The position numbers were made by a program, and so were the translations under genes. From Cunninghamella blakesleeana (lineage: Eukaryota > Mucoromycota > Mucoromycetes > Mucorales > Cunninghamellaceae), in contig JAFCIZ010000001.1 of the NCBI GenBank assembly GCA_017871115.1, positions 4,693,501 to 4,757,500 on the forward strand: a stretch of DNA of 64,000 nucleotides, written 5' to 3'. The first letter of the stretch is position 1. Each line of letters begins with the position of its first letter. The notes under the pieces are model-generated. The model saw nothing but the letters and a program-made list of their open reading frames with translations, was not told the DNA's origin and searched no databases. Shown here piece by piece: positions 13,516 to 25,001 of the stretch.

Positions 13516-13809
13516 TCAAATTTAAACTTGTATATTTATATAAATGAAGAATAAGAAAAGATAAAATAAGTGGAAAAAAAGAATGAAAAAAAAAAAAAAA
13601 AAAAATCTGAGTTATTAACAATTATTATTATTTTTCGCCAAGCAGTTGGTATTATTATCGCTTCAAATTTTAAAGTTTAATATAAATATAGATATCATTT
13701 GACTTTTAATAAAGGAACCTTGACTTTTCCATGATTTTATAAAAATAAACTTGACGGTTTTTATTTATTTCCTTTTCCTTTTTGAATCAAGTTTATATAT
13801 TTTGAATAA

Positions 13810-13840
<31 letters not shown>

Positions 13841-14078
13841 AATTATCATATTGTTTATAAATTAAAGAAATTATGCTATTATATAAAATAATTATTTATT
13901 ATCAAATGAAATCTAATGAGAGAAAAAAATTACATTGCTCATTTATGATAACGAAATTGGTATGTACGAATAAAAATATATATCTATATATATCTATATA
14001 TAATGTATAAAAAATCTATTCTATATATATAATATGTTTAATATATGCGATGAATGTTACAAGATGATATAATTTTTT
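13516..14078. other. Intergenic between COQ1 and the membrane protein gene
   Basis: 560 nt. A purine-rich tract at about 13550-13608 (pyrimidine on the sense strand of the downstream minus gene) fits a core promoter. A (TA)n run lies at 13811-13841. Nothing else seen. Confidence 0.5.
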
Positions 14079-15680
14079 TTATGATTTTCGAGTTAATGAT
14101 TTAGTAGCTAATTGAATGAGAGCTTGTTGTGCATCGGATGGTGGTAATTGTCGAATAGCTTCAATAGCTAAATCGCAATGCTCTGTTGCTAATGCTAATG
14201 TTCTTTTTAATCCATTACTACTATATACTAATTGACGTGCCTACAAAAGTATATTCATTCCAGTTATTATTACTATTATTATTATTATTGAAATTAATAT
14301 CGTTATCATTATCGTTTTACCTTTTCAGCATCACCTTCTTTATTGAATTTTCGTTTAATTAATATTTCCAATTCAGGGTATTCTTCCCAAGCAAATAATA
14401 CTGGTGCTGTTGCTAAACCTAATTTTAAATCTGCTCCTGCTGGTTTTCCTAAATCTGCTGCTGATACTGTAAAATCTAACATATCATCAATCAACTATAT
14501 AATATATATATAATTAGTTTTTTTTTTTTTTTGGTTATTCTTTCCTTTTCTTTTTGCTTATTATTATTGTTTATATTACTTGAAAAGCTAAACCTAAATG
14601 TCTTCCATAAGCAAAAGCAATATTTTTAACATGATCTTGACAACCTCCTAAGACAGCAGATGCTTTACAACTTTGGGCAATTAAACTACCAGTTTTCATA
14701 TACGTTTTTTCCATATAATGATCAAAAGTAGATTGGTGTTCATTCTTCTTTCTTTCGCCTTGGTGATGTTGATTATTATTATTATTTGATGAAGATGACG
14801 TATTTTTTAATTGTAAAAATTCTCCTTCTACTAAATTAGCTATACATGTTGCCATGATTTCGATACATTCTGGATTTCTTAATCTTGCTAACGCGACAGA
14901 AGCTCTTGCTAATAAGAAATCACCACCGAGAACTGCCATTTTATTCCCAAAACTAGCATTAGCGGAAGGTAAATTTCTTCTTGTTAAAGAGGCATCAATC
15001 ACATCATCATGTAATAAACTAGCAGTATGAATCATTTCTGTTATTTCGGCTAATCGTCGTTGGGTAGGTAGAATTGTGCAACCACTTGTAATGTTAGGTG
15101 TATAATGCTGTTGTTGATTAAAAAACCCATGTTGAATAATATTTACTAAACCGTGTGATATAGGTGTATCAATCGATTTAAAATCAGGTTGACTATTATT
15201 GTTGTTACCCATTTTATTATCGTTGCTATTATTATTAGTTGCTGTTGTTGTCACACTAGTTGCTTGAGCAATTAATAATACTAATAGAGGGCGAATATGT
15301 TTACCTTGACCACTAAAATAATGTTTTGCTACCGTGTTTAAAAAAGGTTGAGGACTTCTTAATAGTTTTGCAATATTATTTTTTATTTCACCGAGGTCAG
15401 GGCCAACTAAAGCAATAGGATCAATCGCTGTGGGAGTTGTTGGTTCTTTTACTAAACGTTGAGCATGTTTAATAGTTTGCTGCCACGTTTTTGTAGACGG
15501 TGCTGCTGTTGCTGTTGTTGATATTGGTGGCGTGGATAAAGCAGGCTCTAATAAAGTTGCTTTTGTTGCTAAAGAAGCTACTTTAATACCATTTCTTTGA
15601 ATACTGTATTGAAAACAGATATGATTTCCCAATGATCTTAAGGGTATCTTTCTATTTAAAAATCTATTTATATTGATCAT
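14079..15680 (-). CDS. COQ1: Mitochondrial polyprenyl diphosphate synthase (ubiquinone side chain)
   Basis: Long-chain trans-prenyltransferase that builds the isoprenoid tail of ubiquinone in the mitochondrial matrix. Three exons (14580-15680, 14321-14494, 14079-14240) give 478 residues. The N-terminus is basic and hydroxylated (MININRFLNRKIPLRSLG), as in a mitochondrial presequence. Motifs in order: GQGKHIRPLL; first Asp-rich motif LLHDDVIDASLTRR; FGNKMAVLGGDFLLA; GEFLQL; Y-K-KTGSLI; second Asp-rich motif LIDDMLDFT, which starts exon 2. Two Asn/Ser/Thr/His-rich inserts interrupt the catalytic domain, one before the first Asp motif and one after GEFLQL. Tail length (C45 to C50) cannot be told from sequence alone. 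Confidence 0.93.
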
Positions 15681-16847
15681 GGGATCGTGATAACTGGAGA
15701 GTTATAAATATATATTTATACAAAATAAAAAGTTAAAAAAGAAAAAGAAGGCGATACCAGGGTAAAAAAAAAGTTTTTTAAAAAAACGTCGGATATTAAA
15801 AATATCTTTTTTTTAAAAAGGAAATTGTTGACTGTGGTGAAGCAATCATAAAAAATTATACATAGCATTCCTTGTAATCTTCCAAATAGCATTTCATTTT
15901 GTATAAAAGTGATCGTTTGTTAAGTCACATGATACTTTATTTTATTGTATATCATTTTGACGATTTTAATATTTAATAAATAAGGGAAACATTTGGTGCC
16001 TTTTTTTTTTTTGGTAAATTCATCACCGTTTTAAAATAAAATTATATAAAATAGTTGTTATCATAGTACGTAAAAATCGAATTATTTAATCATGTTTAAA
16101 AATATGAAAAGAATGGTAAGTACATATTATAGAACTCTCTATTAAAAAGGGAGGGGTCTATATTTTTTTAAATGTATAACTTGAAAACGAACTAAACTTC
16201 AATTGGTATAGCAGTTCTTTGACTAAAAAAGATAAAACTCCTTGTGAATGACCAATAAAAATCTTATAAACTGAATTAGTACAAATAATAATAAATAAAT
16301 AAATAAATAAAAAAAACAAATAACAAATTCTATCAATCCTTTATTTATTATCATAAAAGATTTTCTTTTTTGTATTTTTTTTTTTATCAGTTTTATCATC
16401 GTAAATGTTTCGTATTATATATTCTTTATTTTCTGTTTAAAATTAATCAATCGCCGATACTATAAATTAGGTAATTTATATAATTTATATATATTTTTTA
16501 ATTTCTGCTTGTAATCATGGTAATAATGCTTACGTGTATTTTTATTTTTTAAAAAAAAAAGCAAAAGTTAAGAATAACCTAAAAAATTGATAAAATATAT
16601 AAATCTATATTTTAAAGACCTTAAAGTTATTTCGATTTGTTTTTTAAAAAAACCTTAATTGAGAAAAATCGCTGTTTTAATAATTTTTATATATAATTTT
16701 TATATAAATCAAATTTAGTTCGAAAAAAATTTTCTTTTCTTTCTTCTCTTTTTTTTTTTTTTCTTCTTCACTTTTAAATAGATAAGATATACACATAATA
16801 GTATAACTATATATATATATATATATATAGTTATATAACTTAACATT
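15681..16847. promoter_or_regulatory. Divergent promoter region COQ1 / ThrE-Prm10
   Basis: 1.17 kb between divergent start codons. A 40-nt pyrimidine-only tract at 16730-16769 and a (TA)n run at about 16810-16830 precede the ThrE start. T-run/A-run palindromes occur near 15774-15820. No gene seen. Confidence 0.5.
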
Positions 16848-19448
16848 ATGGAAGAAAAAAAGGATTCACCTCCTAGATTATTTGTGCAAAGGCCTTCTAT
16901 ATCTGCAGCTCATTCTTGGCCACGATTGCCAGCATTAGCATTAACAAATAGTAATGAAGAAGTAGAACTTAATATCGACAGCAATGACGACGACGACGAA
17001 GAAAATAATAATAAACGACATAAAAAAAAGCTAAATAATGATGATAATTTAAGTACTGTGAGTGCAAGTAGTGAAGAATCTTATTTAACACAAAATGAAG
17101 AAGATATTGATATAAAAGATAAAGACGACGACAACATACCTACACATCCTAGAAGACCTTCAACTATACAGCAACCTTCAGCTGATACTTTGGTAGAAGC
17201 AGCTTTAACTCAACCTGAAGTACAAGATAGGCATGTTCGTTTTCAAGACCATGTTTTAACTTCTGCTGCTATTGTTCAACAAATGTTAAATCAAACATCT
17301 GGAAATATGGATTCACCTCAACTTCCTTCCATAGCTGATAATAATAATCATGACATTGATATCACAGATGATGCTTTAAGGAAAATGGAATCTTATCATA
17401 GTCCCCCCTCTTCTATTCAACCGGCGGGTAATGTCGGTAGTGTACTTGGTTCTTTAATGAGATTAGATGCTCAACGTAGGCGCAGAGAAGATGAATATTT
17501 AAGAAAACAACAATTGAAAAAAGTAAAAGAAAAAATATAAAAATAAATATAAATATAAAAATAAAAATAAAAAAAACGACCTTTTACTAACCTCATATAC
17601 ACTATGACAATAATAATAGGAAAAGAAATTAAAAGCAAAGAAAAAAGAGAAAAAACCTAAAAAGTCGAGCAAGAAAAGACATTCTATGAATTTGGATGAA
17701 TTGGACGAAAAATTAGATAGTTTATACACAAATGATAAATTATCAGTCAGCTATCAAGATCTTAGTAAAACAACTCCACAAAGACCTAAAATGAATCGCC
17801 CCGGAAGCTGGCTATCTACTATGTCAAGTAGTCATGTTGTACCAAAATTAGAAACTAAAAAAAAAACAAATAAAACCATGTCAAGAAGATCAAGTATGGA
17901 TAGTATGGTTACAACTGCCTCTCAATTCGAACCAATTACATTAGAAGATCGTGTACGGATTACTTTTGAAATTGCTAATATTTTACAAAAACAAGATTTA
18001 CTTAAAAAATTAGCAAGAGCGCTTATGTTATACGGGTGTCCTGCTCATCGTCTTGAACATGCAATGCGTTTAGCTTCTAAAACTTTAGGTGTCGATGCTG
18101 AATATATTTATTTACCAAATATGATGCTATTATCTTTTTTTGATGCCACCACTCATACAACTGAAACGCATTTTATTCGCCAAATGCAATTTTTTGATAT
18201 GGATAGATTAAGTGAAGTATACCGACTGGAAAAATTAATTTGTCATGGTGAAGTTAGTGTGGATGAAGCTTTGGAATTTATTGATCAAGTGTCTTCTAAA
18301 CCTCCATTATACCCTGCTTGGTGGAATTCTTGGATTTATGCTATTTGTGCTTTTTCAGGTTGTGTCATGTTCTTTGGTGGTAGATGGCAAGAAGGCGGTG
18401 TAGCGGCCGCTTTAGCTAGTAAGTTTATTTTACACCCTTTTGATATATATTTGTATACATTACATGTAAATTTTATTCATTTATTTTTATTTACCCTTTT
18501 TTTTATTATTTTTTTTTTCCTAGTGTTCTTTGCTGTTTATGAACTTTTCTCTGGTCGTATTCAAAGTTTCCAACCTATTTGGGAAATTACTGTTTGTATA
18601 GTGATTGGTATTGTAGCTCAAGGATTAGTAAAACATGGATTTTGTTTTACATCTATAGCCTTTTCAGCGTTTATTGTTATTTTACCTGGTTATGGTATGG
18701 CAATTGCTATTCAAGAAGTTGTATCAAGACAATTAGTAAGTGGTGTGGTACGTATGGTTTATGCTATTTTATACTCCTTTTTACTTGGATATGGCGTGTC
18801 AATGGGAAGTGCTCTTTATTTAACAGCTGATCCAACCGAATATCAAACACCAGATGTATGCGTTGCTGCTACGCAATCCTCATCTACCATGGCTCAAGAA
18901 AATCATTTCTTTTTGTTTTTAACTGTTCCCTTATTTGCTTTTGGCTATTGTTTATTTGTACGTGCTAAACCTCATCGATGGCCAACCATGGTATTTGTTG
19001 CTACTTGTGGTTTTATTGTAAATTATAGTTTAAATCGTTGGGCTCATGCTCCAGCTCAAGTTATGCAAGTAGCACCTTCATTTGTATTAGGTTTATTGGG
19101 CCATTTATTGACTAAATTTACTGGGAAAATGTCTTTTGATGCCGTTTTATTAGGGGTAAGTAATTAAAAAATAACAATAGTAAAAATAGAAAAGGAAGAA
19201 AAGAAGAATAGAGAAATTTCTAAACATTTATTACTATTATTTAGATTTTCTATTTAGTACCTAGCAGTTTAGGTGTTAAGGCAGCACTAGGTTTATTTGG
19301 AAATACAACTAGTGAAATAGGTACACAAGGTGCTGGATTTGCTTTAGCTATGATTGAATCATCGATTGGTATTACTGTAGGATTGTTTTTAGCTACTTTA
19401 TTAATTTACCCAAAAGGTACTCAACACACTCCCATGCTCTCATTTTAA
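16848..19448 (+). CDS. ThrE-family membrane protein, pheromone-regulated Prm10-like
   Basis: Putative amino-acid/polyamine-type exporter of the ThrE family; the yeast member Prm10 is pheromone-induced. Exons 16848-17522, 17674-18418, 18524-19155 and 19245-19448 give 751 residues. An acidic, low-complexity N-terminal half is followed by a soluble ThrE part (ALMLYGCPAHRLEHAM, EYIYLPNMMLLSFFD, LICHGEVSVDEALEFID) and about ten membrane helices (PAWWNSWIYAICAFSGC, AFSAFIVILPGYGMAIAIQE, QVAPSFVLGLLGHLL, LFLATLLIYPKG). The intron 18419-18523 has a perfect GTAAGT donor but is 105 nt long and has no stop in frame, so an ORF caller reads through it. Start chosen at the first ATG after the pyrimidine tract. 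Confidence 0.88.
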
Positions 19449-20817
19449 TTTATTCCAATTGTATTATTTATTACCCTTATATATATATATATATGGCTAT
19501 TTTTTACTTTTATCACAAAGTAACGATTTTACCCATAAAATAAAAATAAAAAAATAAAAATAAACTTGTATAAATATTTGCTATATATTAACTTTTTAAG
19601 ACACAACTAATCTTATTAATTTTGCATTTCTTTAAAAAAATACAAAATAAAATAAAATAAAAGTTTTTTTATCTGGGAGAGTTGCAAATGTGGTTCAAAA
19701 GATTCTTTTTTTTTTTTTTTTTTTTGTTGTATTTGACATAAAAATATATATATTTATTTAATGTTAGTATGATATCGATATATAATTCATGCAATGACAA
19801 ACTTTTAATTATTTAACATTTATAACATCATTCTTTATAAACAGATCATCCATTTAAATAATGTAACCATACTAAAATACTATAGAAATGTACATCAAAT
19901 GTGCAAAATTAAAATAATTCTATGTAATCTCAATTAGGATAAGAATTTAATATATTATATACTCTAATATTATCTTCCGCATAACATATTTAGAGGAAAA
20001 CATTTATATACATATTCTAATTTAAATTCAAAAAAAAAAAAAGGTAATAATAGCTTCTACAAGATTTCATTAATTTTTAAAATACGATGAAGCTTTCAAC
20101 TAGCTTTTCGATCGAAGACGCAGTAAAACCAAATATAAAGTTTTTCGGTTTGAATATATTCAATAAAAAATAATGCATTATCGATATTGATGATATAATA
20201 ATAAATTAGAATTTACACAATAGAAATAGTATAAAAAGGGAAAATAATCAAATGATAGAAGGATCAGCAATGATTTAAAAAATATCTAAAAAGGTAAATT
20301 TATTTTCTAAACTATCCATATTCTTTTTCAAAAAAACTAATTAATATAAGCTATATACTCTTTTTTTGGTAATAGATATTTTAGAAAGGCGGTTGGAGAA
20401 TTAAGAGCGTTTTATAATGTCTATATTAAGGCTATCTAAATTCCCAGTTGTTCTTTTATCACTAGATTACCACTAGTGTCTTGAGAGTGCCCTATATGCC
20501 ATAAATTACAACTTTTATCTAAAATTTAGGTTATAGTTAATGATAATGTTTCTAAAATTAACCAATCCAAAAGTATATAAAATGTATACCACGCTTAAAC
20601 CCTTGCTATTTTCTTTAATGATTATATACTAGAAAGATCAAGCCAATGGAAGAATAGAATAAAAGAAAAAAAAATTAGAGATAAAACTTATATCATGGGT
20701 TAAAAAAGTATATATTTTTTTATATTAATCAAATTGGTTTGATCCCCTCTTTTTTTTTTCTCATTTTATTTTACATTGTTACTTTTTGGTTTTTTTTACC
20801 AAAAAAAAAAAAAAAAA
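19449..20817. other. Intergenic, 1.4 kb
   Basis: AT-rich spacer between two plus-strand genes. The stretch 20380-20620 is less AT-biased than its surroundings and has a small hairpin CACTAG-attacca-CTAGTG near 20460-20478, but no reading frame. A T run of about 18 is near 19708-19725. Confidence 0.5.
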
Positions 20818-21715
20818 ATGATAGCATTATTATATAAATTTATGAAAGATATGCTGATAACAGCATCATCAAATGATCATCGCAAATCATCGATATCATC
20901 CTCCCACTTAGAAAAAGAAGAATTAAAAACGATGAATACTGTGATAAATAATAAACCTTATCAATTATATAAATCCGATACTACAAATACTACCAACATA
21001 GTAACATCCACTGAAAAAAAAGAAATAATAACAGCATCAGAAGAAAAAGATGGTATTTATAACGAACCACTACCCTCATATACTTGTACAATTGATTTAG
21101 CAGATTCAATTTATATTAAAAAAGAAATGGATCATAATCATATATTATCTACTCATCGAGGATGGAAGTAATGCTTTATATACATTCATACATACAAATA
21201 TATATATATATATATATATATACTTAATTTGCTAATCCTATTTTTATCACTATTATTATTATATATATAGAAAATACAAAGTTCATTTACATGGTACACT
21301 ATTAGATTTTATGGCTAGTCATAATGATAAGATAATGAAACGGTTTAGTTTACAAGAAACCGAGGTTGGATGGGCAGTTGATCTTGGACAAAAAAATGCA
21401 TTGATTCGGATTTATTTTAATCGCACAGGTGAGCAATATTTAATGCGACTTAGAAAACTAAATGACATGGTTAAATGGATAGATTCTATTCAAGCTGCTA
21501 TTAATATTAGTATGGATTTAGATAAACAAAAAATGCCACACTTTATTACCCTAGCAAGAACTCGATATAGACAACATGTGAATATGACTACCATTACTAT
21601 AGATGGTATAAAATTAGCAATTCAAACTTGTCCTCATCGTGGTATAGATCCTCCATCTATTACTTTATCTCTTCATAAAAGGAATAAGCATCAAAAAAGA
21701 AAAAATAGCCGATGA
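20818..21715 (+). CDS. PH-domain protein, fungal YHR131C/YNL144C-like family
   Basis: Two exons (20818-21168 and about 21272-21715) joined as GGA TGG AA|A, giving about 265 residues. The N-terminal third is Ser/Thr/Lys-rich and ends in LPSYTCTIDLADSIYIKKEM, the usual lead-in of this family. The PH domain runs from GWKKYKVHLHGTLLDF through RFSLQETEVGWAVDLGQ and IRIYFNRTGEQYLMRL to its C-terminal helix DMVKWIDSIQAAINISMDLD, followed by KMPHFITLARTRYR. This order is typical of the fungal family; lipid or protein ligand is unknown. Yeast members are larger, so this is a short version. Confidence 0.82.
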
Positions 21716-21893
21716 TCATATTTTTATTATTATTATTTTTAATCATGTAATTATATATATATTTGTAAATCAATTAATTTCATATAATATTTTTTTGTTT
21801 TTTTTTTATTTTTAATATATCAAAGTAAATAGCTATAATTATAATAGTAATAAATGCATATGTATATATATATATATATATTGAATAAGTACA

Positions 21894-22955
21894 TTATTCA
21901 TTATTTCTATATTGTTTGAATAATTCATCATCCCAACTGTAAAAACGACCTGAGTAATCTTTACGTGCATCCAAAGCAAGCGCAACAGCCACATGTCCAG
22001 GTGTTTCAGGTGCTAATAATTTACCCGATCGGTGCAAATCTATGAATTTTGAATGATCATCTTTCATAACTTCCCCACCTTTTTCACGAATGAGGCCTTG
22101 CATCTCTGTTGCTACTACACCAGGTCTTAAAGAGATGGTAGTTACATCTGGTTCTTCAATGGCCAATGTCATAGCTAAGTGGTTTAATGCAGCTTTAGAT
22201 CTTTTTAAAACAAATAAATATTAAATTAAAAAAAAATACAATCCAAACTTAAAAAATAATAATAATGAAGGATATATATACTTACGATCCATAGGCACCC
22301 CATCCTCTATAACCTCCAACAGCGGCACCTGAAGAAATCATAATAATAGATCCTTTACTGTGTCTTAAATGAGGTAATGATTCTTGAACTAATGTAATAA
22401 TTGAAAAGAAGTTGACGTCGTATAAACTATAATATAAATATAAGTATACATTTTAGCTCCCTTTTGTCAATTTTGTTTTATACAGTACAAATATTATTTG
22501 TTTATATGAATATATTACTTACTGTTTCCAACCTTGAACAGAACTTTCACCAACTGTTGCAATAGGTTCTAATACGCTAACGTGATACATAAACAAAAGA
22601 AAAAAATTATTAGTTATTAATCAAATAAATAAATAAATATAAACAAATAAACAAATAATCTGCTTTTTATGCATTACCCAGCATTAGCGATGACAGAATT
22701 TAATTGTCCCCATTTATCAATAGCAACACTGACAGCTCTTCGGCAAACATGTTCATCACATACATCACCATCAACAATTTCAATGCAATCCTTTTTATTT
22801 ATTTCTGCAGCTTCAGTTTTTAAAGCCTCTAATAATTCTTTACTACGAGCAACGGCGACTACATTAGCATTAAATTTTCTTAATGCTATCATTGCCATAG
22901 CTTTTCCAATACCTTTAGAAGCACCTGTAATCAAAATCACTGGTGAGTTAACCAT
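21894..22955 (-). CDS. Short-chain dehydrogenase/reductase, IRC24/YIR036C-like
   Basis: NADP(H)-dependent reductase close to the yeast IRC24/YIR036C (benzil reductase-type) SDRs. Four exons splice in phase to about 260 residues. Visible: nucleotide-binding TGASKGIG near residue 10, IANAG at the end of exon 1, then VLEPIATVGE, KHLYDVNFFSI, catalytic Ser in MISSGAA, and Tyr/Lys in WGAYGSSKAALNHLAMTLA. The substrate is not predictable. Transcribed towards the PH gene, 178 nt apart (convergent). Purine-rich DNA at 22990-23030 upstream fits the promoter signature of other genes here. Confidence 0.9.
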
Positions 22956-23639
22956 ATTATCTATCTATCTATTTTTTAAAAATTATTAAAAATAAAAGGA
23001 AAAGGAAAAGAGAAAAAGAAAAAAATATATTTTTCGGAGCAACAATCCATTTTAAAAAAGCTAGTTTTTTATATTATTTGTTGGGAGTTTTAAATACGTG
23101 AAAAGTAGAAAAAAAAAATGCTAAAAAAAGTTACTAATAAAAAGAAAATTGTAACACAGTGATGACACCACTCAAACATAAACATACCTAAACAAAATAA
23201 AGAGCGTACTGATGGTATTTTTAGTCGAAAATAAAAGAAATATCCATTTACATATTGTGAGTAACACCCAAGCATTATATTTTATTAAAGAAAGAATAGA
23301 AACATTTGACAGCATGAATTTGTATTTTTTTTGTGTACCTACATATTAAAGATTTATTACGTAAGAGTTTAGATTTATATATATATTTATATAAATATAT
23401 ATAGGAGCTCTATTATTATGCACCTCTATTAATTTTGAGTTTATTACAAAGTTAAAGTATAAAAAAATAATAATAACATACATTAATCACAAAATAATAA
23501 AATGATTCTTAAAAAGGAAAGTAATTTTTATATTTAAAACCCTTTTCTCTCTCTTTTCTTCTTTCTCTTTTTCTTCTTTTTCCTTTTTCTTTTTAGTAAT
23601 GCTATCAAAATATAATAATGTACAATAAAAATAAATTAA

Positions 23640-24050
23640 ATATATAATTCAACTGATAAATCAAGAAGTTACTATAAAAATTTGGGCATAAATATCTTGA
23701 TGCAGAAGGTGATAAAATAAATTCTTTGGAATATTGGCACCAATGCATATACAAGTACTATACAATGAATTAAGAAATACAACTAAACCAACTTGCGATA
23801 GAAAAATAACTTTTATATTGGAATGCATCCATCACCAATGATTACATCTATCATCATATTTGAACCGATGGAACGTATCGAAACAATATATGATTTAATA
23901 AAAGAGTTTAAATTAAACATTTCCTGAATTAGGGGAAGCAGAGGATCCATACCTGGTACATTAAAAGGCATCATCGTAGGAAGTACCATTTTGAAAGAAT
24001 TAAAAGAGGTCCAATATTCTGAAATGTATTTTATCATAATGAATTATATT
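23640..24050 (+). pseudogene. Possible decayed hAT-type transposase fragment
   Basis: A stretch of coding-like composition in AT-rich surroundings. One plus-strand frame reads KYLDAEGDKINSLEYWHQ, which resembles the hAT C-terminal dimerisation region (x-DPLxWW pattern), and then stops. A second plus frame (IIFEPMERIETIYDLIKEFK) and a 74-codon minus-strand frame (23813-24037) cover the rest, each broken. No terminal inverted repeats or target duplication were found. It could equally be another relic or a small lineage-specific gene. Confidence 0.3.
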
Positions 24051-24813
24051 ATAAAAATTGTATTATAAAAACTAAACTTATTGATATTGATTGTTGAGAA
24101 TGTTGTGACTTCTATTCACCAGAATTTGAGAATGCCATACAAAAGTACCTTGAATTTATTTGACTTGAATAAATAAATAAATAAAATGTACATATATCTT
24201 TTAAATACTCCTTTTGATCTTTGATTGATATTATTTTTGGTTGATCATAATTTATATACTTTTTTTTTCTATATAAACTTATTGAACGTATTTATATACA
24301 TATATGTACTATTTTAATATATTATTTTAAGCTACAGATTTGCATAATCAGACCTTATTAAGGGAAAAAATATACGTATAAGCTTTTACTTATTTAATTT
24401 TATTTTTATTTTTTTACCGTGAGCTATTTATTGCAACAGGACTATAAGCGTATATAAGATTAAATTATTAAGTTTATTCTGAATCAATATAAACCATCAA
24501 ATATTTATTATAAAACAATAACTATTTACATCTGCTCAAAAGGACATAACGGTCTTCTAAATTTTCTTTTTCTCCTGTTGACCGATTTTATATTTCAAAG
24601 GACGATCTTCATCATAATAAATAAATAATAAAAAAATTCTCATTATTTACAAATAATGAGTACTTAAATATAATGCTATAGTCATTTTTAATAATAATTA
24701 AGTACGATAGTCACTTATTATACAAATTTTTATAGTTTTATTTTTTTTATTATATGTATATATGTATTATAAATAAAAAGATCTTTTTTAAAGCAAGAAA
24801 AAAAAGTTTGTAT

Positions 24814-24829
24814 CACGTGCAGTGACTCA
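24814..24829 (+). promoter_or_regulatory. E-box CACGTG next to a Gcn4/Cpc1 site TGACTCA
   Basis: CACGTG at 24814-24819 and a perfect general-amino-acid-control element TGACTCA at 24823-24829, 3 nt apart and 173 nt before the TRP2 start codon. In fungi TGACTCA is bound by Gcn4/CPC1 and drives amino-acid biosynthesis genes on starvation, so its place before a tryptophan gene makes functional sense. Confidence 0.7.
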
Positions 24830-25001
24830 TTTTTTACCCAATAAGTCTATTTCGTTTGAAAGATCATTTTTTTATATTTTTAACCCTTCTCTTTTTTTCT
24901 TTCTTTCTTTCTCTTTCTTTTTATTTTTATAAATACTTTATTTTATTTTTAACCTACTTACATTTATATACATATATATACATATATACTAGTTAAATAT
25001 C

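Larger units (their letters stand above)
22956..25001. other. Intergenic, 2 kb, between the SDR and TRP2
   Basis: Divergent interval. It holds an orphan pyrimidine tract (23540-23594), a coding-like but broken segment (about 23640-24050), and regulatory sites 173-188 nt before TRP2. The remainder is AT-rich and featureless. Confidence 0.6.

Noticed and set aside
13810..13842. (TA)n run as a possible origin or special element
   Set aside because: TA runs of this size are everywhere in the window, in introns as well as spacers.
17499..17729. Hydrophobic minus-strand ORF opposite the ThrE gene
   Set aside because: It is the complement of an A-rich intron and exon ends; no start context or family.
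23090..23275. 61-codon minus-strand ORF just upstream of the SDR gene
   Set aside because: Phe/Tyr/Cys-rich translation, no splice path into the SDR start and no recognisable domain.
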